The position numbers and the translations under genes were made by a program. A model generated the notes under the pieces. It saw only the letters and a program-made list of their open reading frames with translations, searched no databases and had not been told where the DNA came from. Below are positions 17,782 to 26,797 of a stretch of DNA of 64,000 bases, in pieces (within the stretch, counting starts at the first letter, position 1; each line of letters opens with the position of its first letter). The stretch covers positions 372,001-436,000 of the forward strand of contig NZ_NPKP01000003.1 of the NCBI RefSeq assembly GCF_008329585.1, in the 5' to 3' direction. The stretch is from Mycolicibacterium sp. P9-22. Lineage in GTDB: Bacteria; Actinomycetota; Actinomycetes; Mycobacteriales; Mycobacteriaceae.

Positions 17782-18387
17782 ATGGTTCGGCCCGCTCAGA
17801 CGGCGCGCAGTGAGCGCACACGCGACGCCCTGCGCCGGGCGGCGATGGTGCGATTCCTCGCCCAGGGCGTGGAGGACACCTCGGCCGAACAGATCGCCGC
17901 CGATGCCGGAGTGTCGCTGCGGACTTTCTACCGGCACTTCTCGTCCAAGCACGATCTGCTGTTCGTCGACTATGACGCCGGCCTGGAATGGTTCCGCACC
18001 GCATTGGCCAACCGCTCCCCGCAGGAGTCGATCGTGGAGTCGGTGCACTCGGCGATCCTGCAGTCTCCATATGACGTCGACGCGGTGGCCAAGATCGCCG
18101 AATTGCGTGCCGACGAGCTCGACCCGGGCCGCATCGTGCGTCACATCCGCCAGGTGGAGGCCTCCTTCGCCGAGGTCGTCGAGGAACACCTGCGCCACGA
18201 CCACCCGCCGGGTCCCGGCTCGGATGACGCGCTGCGGGTCACCGTCGCCGCTCGCTGTATCGCCGCGGCGGTGTTCGGCGCCATGGAGGTGTGGATGCTG
18301 GCCGAGGAGCGCTCGCTGCCCGAACTCGCCCGGCTGTGCCGGATGGCACTGGACTCGCTGGAATCGGGCGTCATCCCGGCATCCTGA
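17782..18387 (+). CDS. TetR-family transcriptional regulator
   Basis: 201 residues. The helix-turn-helix spans about 10-55 (SERTRDALRRAAMVRFLAQGVEDTSAEQIAADAGVSLRTFYRHFSSKHDLL). ATG 17782 is 6 nt after TACGTT (17770-17775), suggesting leaderless translation; an upstream GTG in frame is less likely. The gene ends inside the long palindrome 18387-18412 that precedes the FAD oxidoreductase, so that enzyme is the probable target. Confidence 0.87.
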   Translation: MVRPAQTARSERTRDALRRAAMVRFLAQGVEDTSAEQIAADAGVSLRTFYRHFSSKHDLLFVDYDAGLEWFRTALANRSPQESIVESVHSAILQSPYDVDAVAKIAELRADELDPGRIVRHIRQVEASFAEVVEEHLRHDHPPGPGSDDALRVTVAARCIAAAVFGAMEVWMLAEERSLPELARLCRMALDSLESGVIPAS

Positions 18388-18412
18388 TGTTTTGTCATTA
18401 TTGACAAAACAT
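18387..18412. promoter_or_regulatory. Long perfect palindrome upstream of FAD oxidoreductase (operator)
   Basis: Arms ATGTTTTGTCA and TGACAAAACAT, 11 bp each and perfect, with a TTAT centre. It begins at the last base of the TetR stop codon and ends 24 bp before the oxidoreductase ATG. It is AT-rich with no T-run afterwards, so an operator is more likely than a terminator. Confidence 0.78.
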
Positions 18413-18435
18413 GGGTCGGGGTGCAGCCTGAACTC

Positions 18436-20091
18436 ATGCCGGACTACGACGCGATCGTCATCGGCGCGGGCCACAACGGCCTGGCCGCCGCCGCCCTGCT
18501 GCAACGCGCGGGAGTGCGGACCCTGTGCCTGGACGCCAAGCTCTACGCCGGCGGAATGGCTTCCACCGTAGAGCTTTTCGATGGGTACAAGTTCGAGATC
18601 GCGGGCTCGCTGCAATTTCCGACGTCCGCGGTGGTCAGCCGCGAACTCGGCCTGGATGCCCTGGCATGCGTCGATGTCGACGTCATGTCGGTATCGCTGC
18701 GCGGTATCGGCGATGACCCCGTCATCTACTACACCGACCCGATGAAGCTGCTCGCCCACCTCAACGAAGTGCACGGGGCCGAGGCGGTCAACGGCATGGC
18801 CGGGCTGATGGCCTGGAGCCTGGCACCCACCAGAGCGCTGGGCCGCTTCGACGCGGACACACCGGCGAAGACCTTCGATGAGATGTATGCCTGCGCGCAG
18901 AACGAATTCGAGCGTTCGGCCATCACCGACATGCTGTTCGGCTCGGTCACCGATGTGCTCAACCGCTATCTGCCCGACCCGGAGAAACACGGCGCGCTAC
19001 GCGGCATGCTCAGCTTCCTGGCGGTGAACACCACCTACCGCGGACCGGCCACCCCCGGCAGTGCGGCCGCACTCGCCTTCGGGCTGGCCGTGCCCGATGA
19101 GAACGCCGTGCTGATGAAGAAGCTGCGCGGCGGTATCGGCGCACTCACCACGCATCTGAGTGACCTGCTGACCGCGGGCGGGGGAGAACTGCGCCTGCGA
19201 TCCCAGGTCGAGGAGATCCTGACCGCCGACGGCCACGTCACCGGGGTGCGGTTGGCCGACGGGACCACCATCGGTGCGCCGATCGTGATCTCGGCGCTGG
19301 CGCCCGATCTCACCGTGACGGGACTGCTGGACGCCGCCGCGGTGCCCGCCGAGATCCGCGCGCGCTACACCCATGTCGACCACCGTGGCAGCTATCTGCA
19401 GATGCACTTCGCGCTCGACGGCATCCCCACCTTCGCCGAGCCGTACGGCATGCTCAACGATCCCGAGATGCAATCGGCCATCGGACTTTTCAACACCCCA
19501 GAGGAACTGCAGCAGCAATGGGAGGATTGCCGCCGCGGTATCGTGCCCGCGGACCCGGCCATCGCCATGCAGATGCCGTCGGTGAAGGATCCCGACCTCG
19601 CCCCACCCGGCAAGCATGCGGTGTCGGCGTTCTCGTTGTGGTTCCCGGTGGAGGACACGGCGGGTGCTTCCTACGGCGATCTGAAGCAGGAGATGGGACA
19701 ACGGGTGATCGACAAGATCACCAGACTGGCACCGGATTTCGAGAGCCTGATCTCCCGGCACACCACCTTCACCCCGAAACACATGGGCACCATGTTCGGT
19801 GCGCCCGGCGGTGACTACTGCCACGGGCTGATCCACCCCGAACAGATGGGACCCAACCGGCCCGGCCCCAGAGGCTATGCGGATCAGGAACTTCCGGTCG
19901 CCGGGCTGTACCTGGGCAGCGCGGGATGCCACGGCGGGCCGGGCATCACGTTCATCCCCGGCTTCAACGCCGCCAAGGCGGCACTGGCCCAGGCGCGTCA
20001 GGCGTCCTCGACCGCACTGCCGTCGGGGGTTGCGCCGCCCTCGTCGGACCAGTCCGTCCGGTCCCCGGCGCCCTTGGCCGGGTCACTCTGA
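18436..20091 (+). CDS. FAD-dependent phytoene-desaturase-like oxidoreductase
   Basis: 551 residues from ATG 18436 (GTG 18421 is an alternative). The N-terminus is a dinucleotide-binding fold DAIVIGAGHNGLAAA (glycine motif at 10-15), and near the C-terminus YLGSAGCHGGPGITFIPGFNAAKAAL is the FAD-closing motif of the CrtI/PYROXD2 family. Such enzymes oxidise or isomerise polyene or other hydrophobic substrates; the substrate here is unknown. No carotenoid genes are nearby. It follows a TetR gene and a 26-bp palindrome, so it is probably induced when that repressor binds its ligand. Confidence 0.87.
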   Translation: MPDYDAIVIGAGHNGLAAAALLQRAGVRTLCLDAKLYAGGMASTVELFDGYKFEIAGSLQFPTSAVVSRELGLDALACVDVDVMSVSLRGIGDDPVIYYTDPMKLLAHLNEVHGAEAVNGMAGLMAWSLAPTRALGRFDADTPAKTFDEMYACAQNEFERSAITDMLFGSVTDVLNRYLPDPEKHGALRGMLSFLAVNTTYRGPATPGSAAALAFGLAVPDENAVLMKKLRGGIGALTTHLSDLLTAGGGELRLRSQVEEILTADGHVTGVRLADGTTIGAPIVISALAPDLTVTGLLDAAAVPAEIRARYTHVDHRGSYLQMHFALDGIPTFAEPYGMLNDPEMQSAIGLFNTPEELQQQWEDCRRGIVPADPAIAMQMPSVKDPDLAPPGKHAVSAFSLWFPVEDTAGASYGDLKQEMGQRVIDKITRLAPDFESLISRHTTFTPKHMGTMFGAPGGDYCHGLIHPEQMGPNRPGPRGYADQELPVAGLYLGSAGCHGGPGITFIPGFNAAKAALAQARQASSTALPSGVAPPSSDQSVRSPAPLAGSL

Positions 20092-20149
20092 ACATCGTCC
20101 TCGGCGCCCTCTGGGCCTGCGTCTGACTCGGTGGTCTTGGGATCTGCAC

Positions 20150-21094
20150 TCACGGGGGAGAACTACCCGTTTCGTCGGGCTCGGAAACGGTCAGTACCAC
20201 TTCGGCGATCTCGGGTGCCGAGTCCTCCAGACGGTGTTCCAGGGTGCGCAGCGTGCGCGCGACGGACGACTCGACGGCGTCGCCGATCAGATCCACACTG
20301 GCGATCACGAAAATCTTTTTGGGCCCGATGAATTCGGGACGCAGGAAGCGCACCGCGGCGACCTCGGGGAAGCCCTCCAGCCGCTCGCGCAGCGCCTGCT
20401 GCAGCCGGGGCGGACCACCCTCGCCGGTGAGGAAGATCCGGTTACGGTTGATCAGCACCACGGCCACCACCGCGAGCAACACGCCGACGGCGATGGATCC
20501 GACGGCATCCCAGACCACCTCACCGGTGAGCTGATGCAGCAGGATCCCGGCGAACGCGATGACGATACCGATCAGTGCGGCGCTGTCCTCGGCGAACACC
20601 GCCCGCACGGTCGGGTCCGATGTCTCGAACGCGTACCGCAGCACATCGCTCTCGAATGTGGCCGCGTCGCGGCGAAGTTGACGCACGGACTGCACCCAGG
20701 AAATGCCCTCCAGGACGAAGGCGACGGCCAGCACGATGTAGGCGAGCCGGTAGTCCTGCGGACCGTCCTCGCCGTGCAGCAGTTCGGTGATGCCGTGCCA
20801 GATCGACACGGCGGCGCCGACGACGAACAGGCCGACCGCCGCCAGCAGTGCCCAGACATAGACTTCGCGGCCGTAGCCGAGCGGGCGCCGCTCGTCGGCA
20901 AGGCGGGCACCGCGCCGGTTGGCAATGAGCAGAAAGACTTCGTTACCGGTATCGGCCCAGGAGTGTGCCGCCTCGGCGGTCATCGACGCCGAACCCGACA
21001 GCACGGCCGCGAAACTCTTGGCCGCGGCCACCGCGAGGTTCGCCACGAACGCGACCCATACGGTCACCGTACTGCCGTTCCCCGACTTCACCAC
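20150..21094 (-). CDS. Cation diffusion facilitator (CDF) family metal transporter
   Basis: 314 residues, about six membrane helices in the first 200, then a cytoplasmic domain (about 215-305) with the CDF fold. In helix 2 the metal ligands HSWAD (H44, D48) are visible. In helix 5 the usual HxxxD is replaced by EDSAA (E169, D170), a variant of the SLC30A9-like branch, so Zn specificity should not be assumed. It exports divalent metal using the proton gradient. The GTG start at 21094 is uncertain. The gene lies 7 nt after the UBP zinc-finger gene and is probably co-transcribed. Confidence 0.87.
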   Translation of the reverse strand: MVKSGNGSTVTVWVAFVANLAVAAAKSFAAVLSGSASMTAEAAHSWADTGNEVFLLIANRRGARLADERRPLGYGREVYVWALLAAVGLFVVGAAVSIWHGITELLHGEDGPQDYRLAYIVLAVAFVLEGISWVQSVRQLRRDAATFESDVLRYAFETSDPTVRAVFAEDSAALIGIVIAFAGILLHQLTGEVVWDAVGSIAVGVLLAVVAVVLINRNRIFLTGEGGPPRLQQALRERLEGFPEVAAVRFLRPEFIGPKKIFVIASVDLIGDAVESSVARTLRTLEHRLEDSAPEIAEVVLTVSEPDETGSSPP

Positions 21095-21100
21095 GGGGGA

Positions 21101-21442
21101 TCAACCGCCCTGAAGCTGGCGCATCCAATCGCGCGGCACCCGCTCCCGCGGTCCAGGAGCCGGCTGGTCGGCCGGGTGTGCCTGCGGCGCAGCCAGATCG
21201 GGGCCGTCGTAATACTGGTCGGTGGCGTAATTCCAGAACCAGTCCTCGCCGGGTTCGAAGCTGCGGATGATCGGGTGCCCGGTGTCGCGCCAGTGCCGGG
21301 AGGCGTGTTTGGCCAGCGAATCGTCACAGCAGCCGATGTGCCCGCAGGCCGCGCACCGGCGCAGGTGTACCCACCAGCCGCCGTCGTCGTCGCACTCCAC
21401 ACATCCGGTACCGCTCGGGGGCTTGGCGGGGTCGATGTCCAC
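21101..21442 (-). CDS. UBP-type zinc-finger protein
   Basis: About 113 residues from GTG 21442 (TTG 21466 would add eight). The zinc-finger UBP domain is clear: GCVECDDDGGWWVHLRRCAACGHIGCCDDS...KHASRHWRDTGHPI, with paired cysteines and histidines binding zinc. In eukaryotes this fold binds the ubiquitin C-terminus; in bacteria the role is unsettled. The tail (about 75-113) is proline-rich and polar. It sits just upstream of the CDF metal transporter, which hints at a shared link to metal status, but that is inference. Confidence 0.85.
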   Translation of the reverse strand: MDIDPAKPPSGTGCVECDDDGGWWVHLRRCAACGHIGCCDDSLAKHASRHWRDTGHPIIRSFEPGEDWFWNYATDQYYDGPDLAAPQAHPADQPAPGPRERVPRDWMRQLQGG

Positions 21443-21568
21443 AGCGGTGAGTCTACTGAGCCGCAACGGTTTTTCTCGGCGAGATCAGATCAAGCTGCGC
21501 AAAACCATTCCCGCGATACCCACCAGCAAAATCCGTAATTGACGTCGGCGATCTCGCAACAGTTGCCT

Positions 21569-21597
21569 TTGACAGCTAACTAGGCCCGCCTTAACGT
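21569..21597 (+). promoter_or_regulatory. mce operon promoter (leaderless)
   Basis: TTGACA (21569-21574), a 17-nt spacer, TAACGT (21592-21597). The expected transcript start is at 21604-21605, the ATG of yrbEA itself. No ribosome-binding sequence precedes the ATG, in agreement with leaderless initiation. Confidence 0.75.
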
Positions 21598-21604
21598 CCG
21601 CGCG

Positions 21605-22372
21605 ATGAGTGCCGCCGGGCAATTGACGAAGTCCATGAACGCCGTGGGCGGCTTCGTGGTGCTCGGCGCCGAGACGTGCACGGCGATGTTCCGCAGGCCG
21701 TTCGCCTGGCGGGAACTGTTCGAGCAAATTGCATTCGTGGCCAGGGTGTCCATTTTCCCGACCATCATGCTGTCCATCCCCTACACCGTACTGATCGTCT
21801 TCACCCTCAACATCGTGCTGCTGGAGATCGGGGCCGGTGACCTTTCCGGCGCCGGTGCGGCGCTGGCGTCGGTCACCCAGGTCGGCCCCGTCGTGACGGC
21901 CATCGTCGTCTCCGGAGCCGCAGCCACCGCGATGTGCGCCGACCTCGGTGCGCGCACCATCCGCGAGGAGATCGACGCCATGAAGGTGATCGGGGTCAAC
22001 CCCGTCCAGGCGTTGGTGGTGCCGCGTGTGCTGGCGGCCACCTTCGTGGCGCTGATGCTGTATTCCGTTGTCGCGGTGGTCGGGCTGACCGGCAGCTACC
22101 TGTTCGTCGTGTACGTGCAGAACGTCACCCCGGGCGCCTTCGTCGCCGGCCTCACCCTGCTGACCGGTCTTCCGCAGGTGATCGTCTCACTGGTCAAGGC
22201 GCTGCTGTTCGGGCTGTCGGCCGGTCTGATCGCCTGCCATCAAGGACTTTCGGTGGGCGGCGGGCCGACCGGCGTCGGCAATGCCGTCAACGAGACCGTG
22301 GTGTTCTCCTTCATGGCCCTGTTTCTCATCAACATCCTGGCCACCGCGCTCGGGGTGAAGGTGACCGGATGA
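21605..22372 (+). CDS. yrbEA: Mce-associated permease YrbEA (MlaE family)
   Basis: 255 residues, five to six membrane helices, MlaE/YrbE fold. The family's helix-loop motif AATAMCADLGARTIREEIDAMKVIGVNP (about 110-137) is present in short form EEIDAMKVIGVNP. With YrbEB it forms the inner-membrane permease of the Mce lipid importer, energised by the ATPase MceG encoded elsewhere. First gene of an eight-gene operon (yrbEA-yrbEB-mceA-F). Start: ATG placed 7 nt after a -10 box with no ribosome site. Confidence 0.94.
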   Translation: MSAAGQLTKSMNAVGGFVVLGAETCTAMFRRPFAWRELFEQIAFVARVSIFPTIMLSIPYTVLIVFTLNIVLLEIGAGDLSGAGAALASVTQVGPVVTAIVVSGAAATAMCADLGARTIREEIDAMKVIGVNPVQALVVPRVLAATFVALMLYSVVAVVGLTGSYLFVVYVQNVTPGAFVAGLTLLTGLPQVIVSLVKALLFGLSAGLIACHQGLSVGGGPTGVGNAVNETVVFSFMALFLINILATALGVKVTG

Positions 22373-23190
22373 GCACCGTGGCCGGCGAGCGCCTGGTCCA
22401 GGGCACCCGCAACCTGGGCAGGCAGACCGCGTTCTACGGTCAGGCGCTGGTGTCCACCGCGGACGCGGTGCGCCGCTACCCGGGCGAGGTGCTGCGGCTG
22501 ATCGCCGTGATGGGGATGGGCACCGGTGCGTTGGCGGTGATCGGCGGGACCGTCGTCATCATCGGGTTCCTGACGCTGTCCACCGGCGCCCTGATCGCGG
22601 TGCAGGGCTACAACACGCTGTCCAACGTCGGTATCGAGGCCATGACCGGATTCCTGTCGGCCTTCCTCAATGTGCGGTTCATCGCGCCCGCGACGGCCGG
22701 CGTGGCGCTGGCCGCGACCATCGGCGCCGGGGCCACCGCGCAACTCGGGGCCATGCGGATCAACGAGGAGATCGACGCGCTGGAGGTGATGGGCATTCGC
22801 ACCATCACCTACCTGGTGTCCACCCGGATCGTCGCCGGGGTGGTGGTGGTCATCCCGCTGTACACGGTCGCGGTGCTGATGTCCTTCCTGGCCACCCGAT
22901 TCGGCACCACTGTCATCTACGGGCAGTCCCGCGGTGTCTACGACCACTACTTTTCCACCTTCCTACGGCCCTCGGATCTGCTCTGGTCGTTCGTCGCCGC
23001 ACTGTCCATGGCGGCGGCGGTGATGGTGGTGCACACCTATTACGGATTCAGCGCCACCGGCGGGCCGGCCGGGGTCGGTGAAGCCGTCGGCCGTGCGGTC
23101 AGAACATCGGTCACCGCAACAGTTTTCGTGCTCCTCACCATCACACTGTCGGTGTACGGGCAGTCCGGCAACTTCAACCTCTCGGGGTGA
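22369..23190 (+). CDS. yrbEB: Mce-associated permease YrbEB (MlaE family)
   Basis: 273 residues, paralogue of YrbEA with the matching loop INEEIDALEVMGIRTITYLVSTR and a longer N-terminus (about 45 residues) before the first helix. It pairs with YrbEA as the permease of the lipid importer. Start is the ATGA overlap with the yrbEA stop; the longer open frame upstream is only a shadow of yrbEA. Confidence 0.94.
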   Translation: MSTVAGERLVQGTRNLGRQTAFYGQALVSTADAVRRYPGEVLRLIAVMGMGTGALAVIGGTVVIIGFLTLSTGALIAVQGYNTLSNVGIEAMTGFLSAFLNVRFIAPATAGVALAATIGAGATAQLGAMRINEEIDALEVMGIRTITYLVSTRIVAGVVVVIPLYTVAVLMSFLATRFGTTVIYGQSRGVYDHYFSTFLRPSDLLWSFVAALSMAAAVMVVHTYYGFSATGGPAGVGEAVGRAVRTSVTATVFVLLTITLSVYGQSGNFNLSG

Positions 23191-23192
23191 GG

Positions 23193-24482
23193 ATGGCCGA
23201 TACTCGTCGACGGGAGACGATCGACCCGATCTGGTGGGCACCCGTGCTGGTGCTGATCATCGCCGGCCTGATCGCCATGACCGCACTGCTGTTCTCCGGA
23301 TCGCTGCGCTACTTCGTACCCATCACCCTGGTGTCCGACCGCGCCGGGCTGGTGATGGAAAACGGCGCCAAGGTCAAACTGCGCGGTGTGCAGGTCGGCG
23401 AGGTCGGCTCCATCGGCACCGCTGACGGACTGGCCTCACTGCAGCTCAAGATGTATCCCGGCCCGTTCGAGTACCTGCCCGCCAATGTCGAGGCGGAGAT
23501 CAAGGCCACCACCGCATTCGGTGCAAAATACGTCGACCTGGTCGTCCCCGGCGGCGCACCCGCCGGCGGCTTGAAACCCGGATCGATACTACGCTCCCGC
23601 AATGTCACCGTCGAGGTCAACACGGTGTTCGAGAACCTGCAGTCGGTGGTGCAGGCGGTAGATCCCGCCAAGCTGAACTCGGTGCTCTCGGCGGTGGCGG
23701 AATCCCTGCGCGGCAAGGGGGACCGCATCGGGCACGCCATCACCGACGCCAACAACGTGCTGCTCGCCGTCAATCCGCGGATGGAGACGGTGCGCACCGA
23801 CTGGCAGCTGTTCGGTCAGACCACAAAGGCCTATTCCGGTGCCGCCCAGGACATCCTTTCGGTCCTGGACTCGTTCTCCACGACCTCGCAAACCATCGGC
23901 ACGCACGCGCAGGCACTGGACACGCTGCTGCTGTCCGCCGTCGGATTCTCCCGGTCCGGGATCGACGTGATCGGCGGCAACCAGCCGAACCTGGTGCGCG
24001 CCATGAACATCCTCGACCCCACCACCAGCCTGCTGCTCAAATATTCACCCACCTACACCTGCCTGTTCCAGGGGGCGGTGTGGTTCCTGGAGAACGGCGG
24101 GCGGGATGCCCTGGGCGGCAACGGCAAGTCGGTCATCATGGACGCGGCGATGCTGGCCGGTGACGACGCCTACCGCTACCCGCAGAACCTGCCGAAAACC
24201 AATGCCACCGGCGGGCCCGGTGGAAAACCGAGCTGCGGGTCGCTACCCGATGTCAGCCAGAACTTCCCGGTGAAGGCGCTCGTCACCGACACCGGTTGGG
24301 GCACACTGCCCAACGAGATCCGGACCAACCCGGGTATCGGCTTCCCCGGCTGGGCGAACTACTTCCCGGTGACCCGGGCCGTCCCCGAACCGCCGAGCAT
24401 CCGCTACCCCGGTGGGCCGGCACCCGGGCCGGGCCCCTTCGGCGCACCGGCGCCGCCATTCCCGCTGCCACCCGGTTCATAG
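23193..24482 (+). CDS. mceA: Mce family protein MceA
   Basis: 429 residues. One N-terminal membrane helix (about 15-38), then an MlaD/Mce domain (about 40-115: GAKVKLRGVQVGEVGSIG..) and an alpha-helical CUP1-type region. The tail is proline/glycine-rich (PAPGPGPFGAP). MceA to MceF are thought to assemble into a periplasmic tunnel for lipids. ATG 23193 lies 2 nt after the yrbEB stop; GTG 23187 overlapping that stop is the alternative start. Confidence 0.92.
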   Translation: MADTRRRETIDPIWWAPVLVLIIAGLIAMTALLFSGSLRYFVPITLVSDRAGLVMENGAKVKLRGVQVGEVGSIGTADGLASLQLKMYPGPFEYLPANVEAEIKATTAFGAKYVDLVVPGGAPAGGLKPGSILRSRNVTVEVNTVFENLQSVVQAVDPAKLNSVLSAVAESLRGKGDRIGHAITDANNVLLAVNPRMETVRTDWQLFGQTTKAYSGAAQDILSVLDSFSTTSQTIGTHAQALDTLLLSAVGFSRSGIDVIGGNQPNLVRAMNILDPTTSLLLKYSPTYTCLFQGAVWFLENGGRDALGGNGKSVIMDAAMLAGDDAYRYPQNLPKTNATGGPGGKPSCGSLPDVSQNFPVKALVTDTGWGTLPNEIRTNPGIGFPGWANYFPVTRAVPEPPSIRYPGGPAPGPGPFGAPAPPFPLPPGS

Positions 24483-24494
24483 AGAGGATCAGAC

Positions 24495-25526
24495 ATGCGA
24501 CGTAAGAGCATCACCGGCACCGTGGTGCGGGTTGCGCTGTTCACCGCGACCTGCCTGGTCTTCCTGTTCGCGCTCGTGACCGTCTTCGGGCAGTTCCGCT
24601 TCGACTCCCGGGTCTCCTACAGCGCGGTGTTCACCAACGTGTCCGGTCTCAAGGGCGGGAACTTCGTGCGCATCGCGGGTGTTGAGGTCGGCAAGGTGCG
24701 CGATCTGACCCTGCACAAGGACGGCACCGTCACCGTCGAGTTCGCGATCGACCGCAACCTGCAACTCACCGAAGGCACCAGGGCCGCAGTGCGGTACGAA
24801 AATCTGATCGGCGACCGCTACCTCGCCCTGGAGGACGGGCCCGGACCGGTGCGCACACTGCAGGCGGGGCAGACCATCCCGCTGGCCCGCACCTCACCCG
24901 CGCTCGACGTCGACGCGCTCATCGGCGGGTTCCGTCCGCTGTTCCGCGCGCTGGACCCCGAACAGGTCAACGCGCTCTCCGGCGAACTGCTGAAGGTCTT
25001 CCAGGGCCAGGGCGGCACCATCTCCTCGGTGCTGGCCCAGACCTCGGCGCTGACCAAGACACTGGCCGGCCGCGACGAACTCATCGGGCAGGTGATCACC
25101 AACCTCAACACCGTGCTGGACACCTTCGCCACCCGCGACGAACAGTTCTCCGAAGGGCTGGGTGACCTTTCCAGCCTGGTCGAAGGCCTGTCCGAGCGCC
25201 GCACCGATATCGCGACCGGCGTCGCGCACATCAACGCCGCCGCCGGATCCATCGCGGACCTGCTGGTCGAGGCCAGAGAGCCGATCAAAGAGGCAGTGGC
25301 GCAGACGGACCGGTTCAGCGGGCAGCTGATGGCCGACCGTGACTACCTCGACGAACTGGTCCGCACGCTGCCGGACACCTACCAGATCCTGGCCCGGCAG
25401 GGGCTCTACGGCGACTACTTCGGCTTCTACCTGTGCGATGCGGCACTGAAGGTCAACGGCAAGGGCGGTCAACCGGTGTACATCAAACTTGCCGGCCAGG
25501 ACACGGGACGGTGCACACCCAAATGA
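24495..25526 (+). CDS. mceB: Mce family protein MceB
   Basis: 343 residues: membrane helix (about 10-32), Mce domain (about 38-115, with GGNFVRIAGVEVGKVRDL), long helical segment (130-280) and a short end. Typical MceB length. Start ATG with GAGAGGATC upstream. It overlaps mceC by ATGA. The helical part likely forms the tunnel needle with the other Mce chains. Confidence 0.92.
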   Translation: MRRKSITGTVVRVALFTATCLVFLFALVTVFGQFRFDSRVSYSAVFTNVSGLKGGNFVRIAGVEVGKVRDLTLHKDGTVTVEFAIDRNLQLTEGTRAAVRYENLIGDRYLALEDGPGPVRTLQAGQTIPLARTSPALDVDALIGGFRPLFRALDPEQVNALSGELLKVFQGQGGTISSVLAQTSALTKTLAGRDELIGQVITNLNTVLDTFATRDEQFSEGLGDLSSLVEGLSERRTDIATGVAHINAAAGSIADLLVEAREPIKEAVAQTDRFSGQLMADRDYLDELVRTLPDTYQILARQGLYGDYFGFYLCDAALKVNGKGGQPVYIKLAGQDTGRCTPK

Positions 25527-26797
25527 AACCCATTGCCGAACGCAACCGCACCGTCGTCGGCCTCGTCGGCACCCTGATCGTGGCGGCCGTCGTCGTCGCC
25601 GCGTTCTCCTACGACAAGCTGCCCGTGGTGAAGGGGACGTCGGATCATTCCGCCTACTTCTCCGAGGCCGGTGGCATCAAACCCGGAAGCGATGTTCGGG
25701 TGTCCGGGCTCGGCGTCGGGCGGGTCTCCGAGGTACGCCTGGAGGGCACCAAGGTTCGAGTCGACTTCACCGTCCGCACCGGCGTCGAACTCGGTGACCG
25801 CACCGAGGCCGCCATCAAGACCGAGACGGTGCTGGGCACCAAGATGCTGGAGCTGACGCCGCGTGGGGGCGGCGAGCTGACCGGCATCATCCCGCTGGAG
25901 CGCACCACCTCGCCCTACGATCTGCCCTCCGCCCTCGGCGATCTCACCACCACCATCAGCGGACTGGACACCACCCAACTGTCCTCGGCACTGTCCACCC
26001 TGGCCGAGACGTTCCAGAACACCCCGGCCGATCTGAAACTGGCCTTGGAGGGCGTGTCCCAGTTTTCCGACACCCTCAACAACCGGGACGCCCAGCTGCG
26101 CAACCTGCTCGCCGATGCCAACAAAGTCACCGGGGTACTGGCCAAGCGCAGCGACCAGATCGCCGCGCTGGTGGTCAACGCCAATGCGCTGCTGGCCGAA
26201 CTGCTCTCCCAACAGCAGTCCGTCGACGCCTTCATGGTCAACCTGACCGCCGCCTCCCGGCAGCTGTCCGGGCTGGTCGCCGACAACCGCACCCAGCTCA
26301 AGCCGGCCCTGGACAAGCTCAACGGGGTGCTGGAGATCCTCGACAACCGCAAACAGGAACTGCAACGCACCCTCTACCTGTTGCGGCGCTACGCAATGTC
26401 CTTCGGCGAGGTACTCGGATCGGGCCCATTCTTCAAGGCCTCCGTGGTGAACCTGCTGCCGGGCCAATTCGTGCAGCCCTTCATCGATTCGGCGTTTTCC
26501 GATCTGGGCCTGGACCCGAACGTGGGGCTGCCCTCCGAACTCGTCGACCCCGGTGTCGGACAGCCGGGCACCCCGGCGCTGCCGGTGCCCTTCCCGCGGA
26601 CCGGGCAGGGCGGCGACCCGCATCTGACCCTGCCCGACGCCATCACCGGGAAACCGGGAGACCCGCGCTACCCGTACCGGGAGCCGCTGCCTGCACCGGC
26701 GCCGGGTGGGCCGCCGCCGGGCCCGCCCGGCCCGCCACCTCCCGGGTTCTTTGGTCCCGCACCGGTTCTCGGTCCGACCCCGGTGTACGTGCCGTGA
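25523..26797 (+). CDS. mceC: Mce family protein MceC
   Basis: 424 residues from the ATGA overlap with mceB. N-terminal helix (about 10-28), Mce domain (about 35-110: GIKPGSDVRVSGLGVGRVSEV), coiled helical middle, and a C-terminal low-complexity tail of proline and glycine (PAPGGPPPGPPGPPPPGFFG) as is common in MceC. Part of the lipid-transport complex. Confidence 0.92.
   Translation: MKPIAERNRTVVGLVGTLIVAAVVVAAFSYDKLPVVKGTSDHSAYFSEAGGIKPGSDVRVSGLGVGRVSEVRLEGTKVRVDFTVRTGVELGDRTEAAIKTETVLGTKMLELTPRGGGELTGIIPLERTTSPYDLPSALGDLTTTISGLDTTQLSSALSTLAETFQNTPADLKLALEGVSQFSDTLNNRDAQLRNLLADANKVTGVLAKRSDQIAALVVNANALLAELLSQQQSVDAFMVNLTAASRQLSGLVADNRTQLKPALDKLNGVLEILDNRKQELQRTLYLLRRYAMSFGEVLGSGPFFKASVVNLLPGQFVQPFIDSAFSDLGLDPNVGLPSELVDPGVGQPGTPALPVPFPRTGQGGDPHLTLPDAITGKPGDPRYPYREPLPAPAPGGPPPGPPGPPPPGFFGPAPVLGPTPVYVP

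Noticed and set aside
18387-18412. Reading the long palindrome as an intrinsic terminator of the TetR gene
   Set aside because: AT-rich arms with no T-run; placement before the next start fits an operator better.
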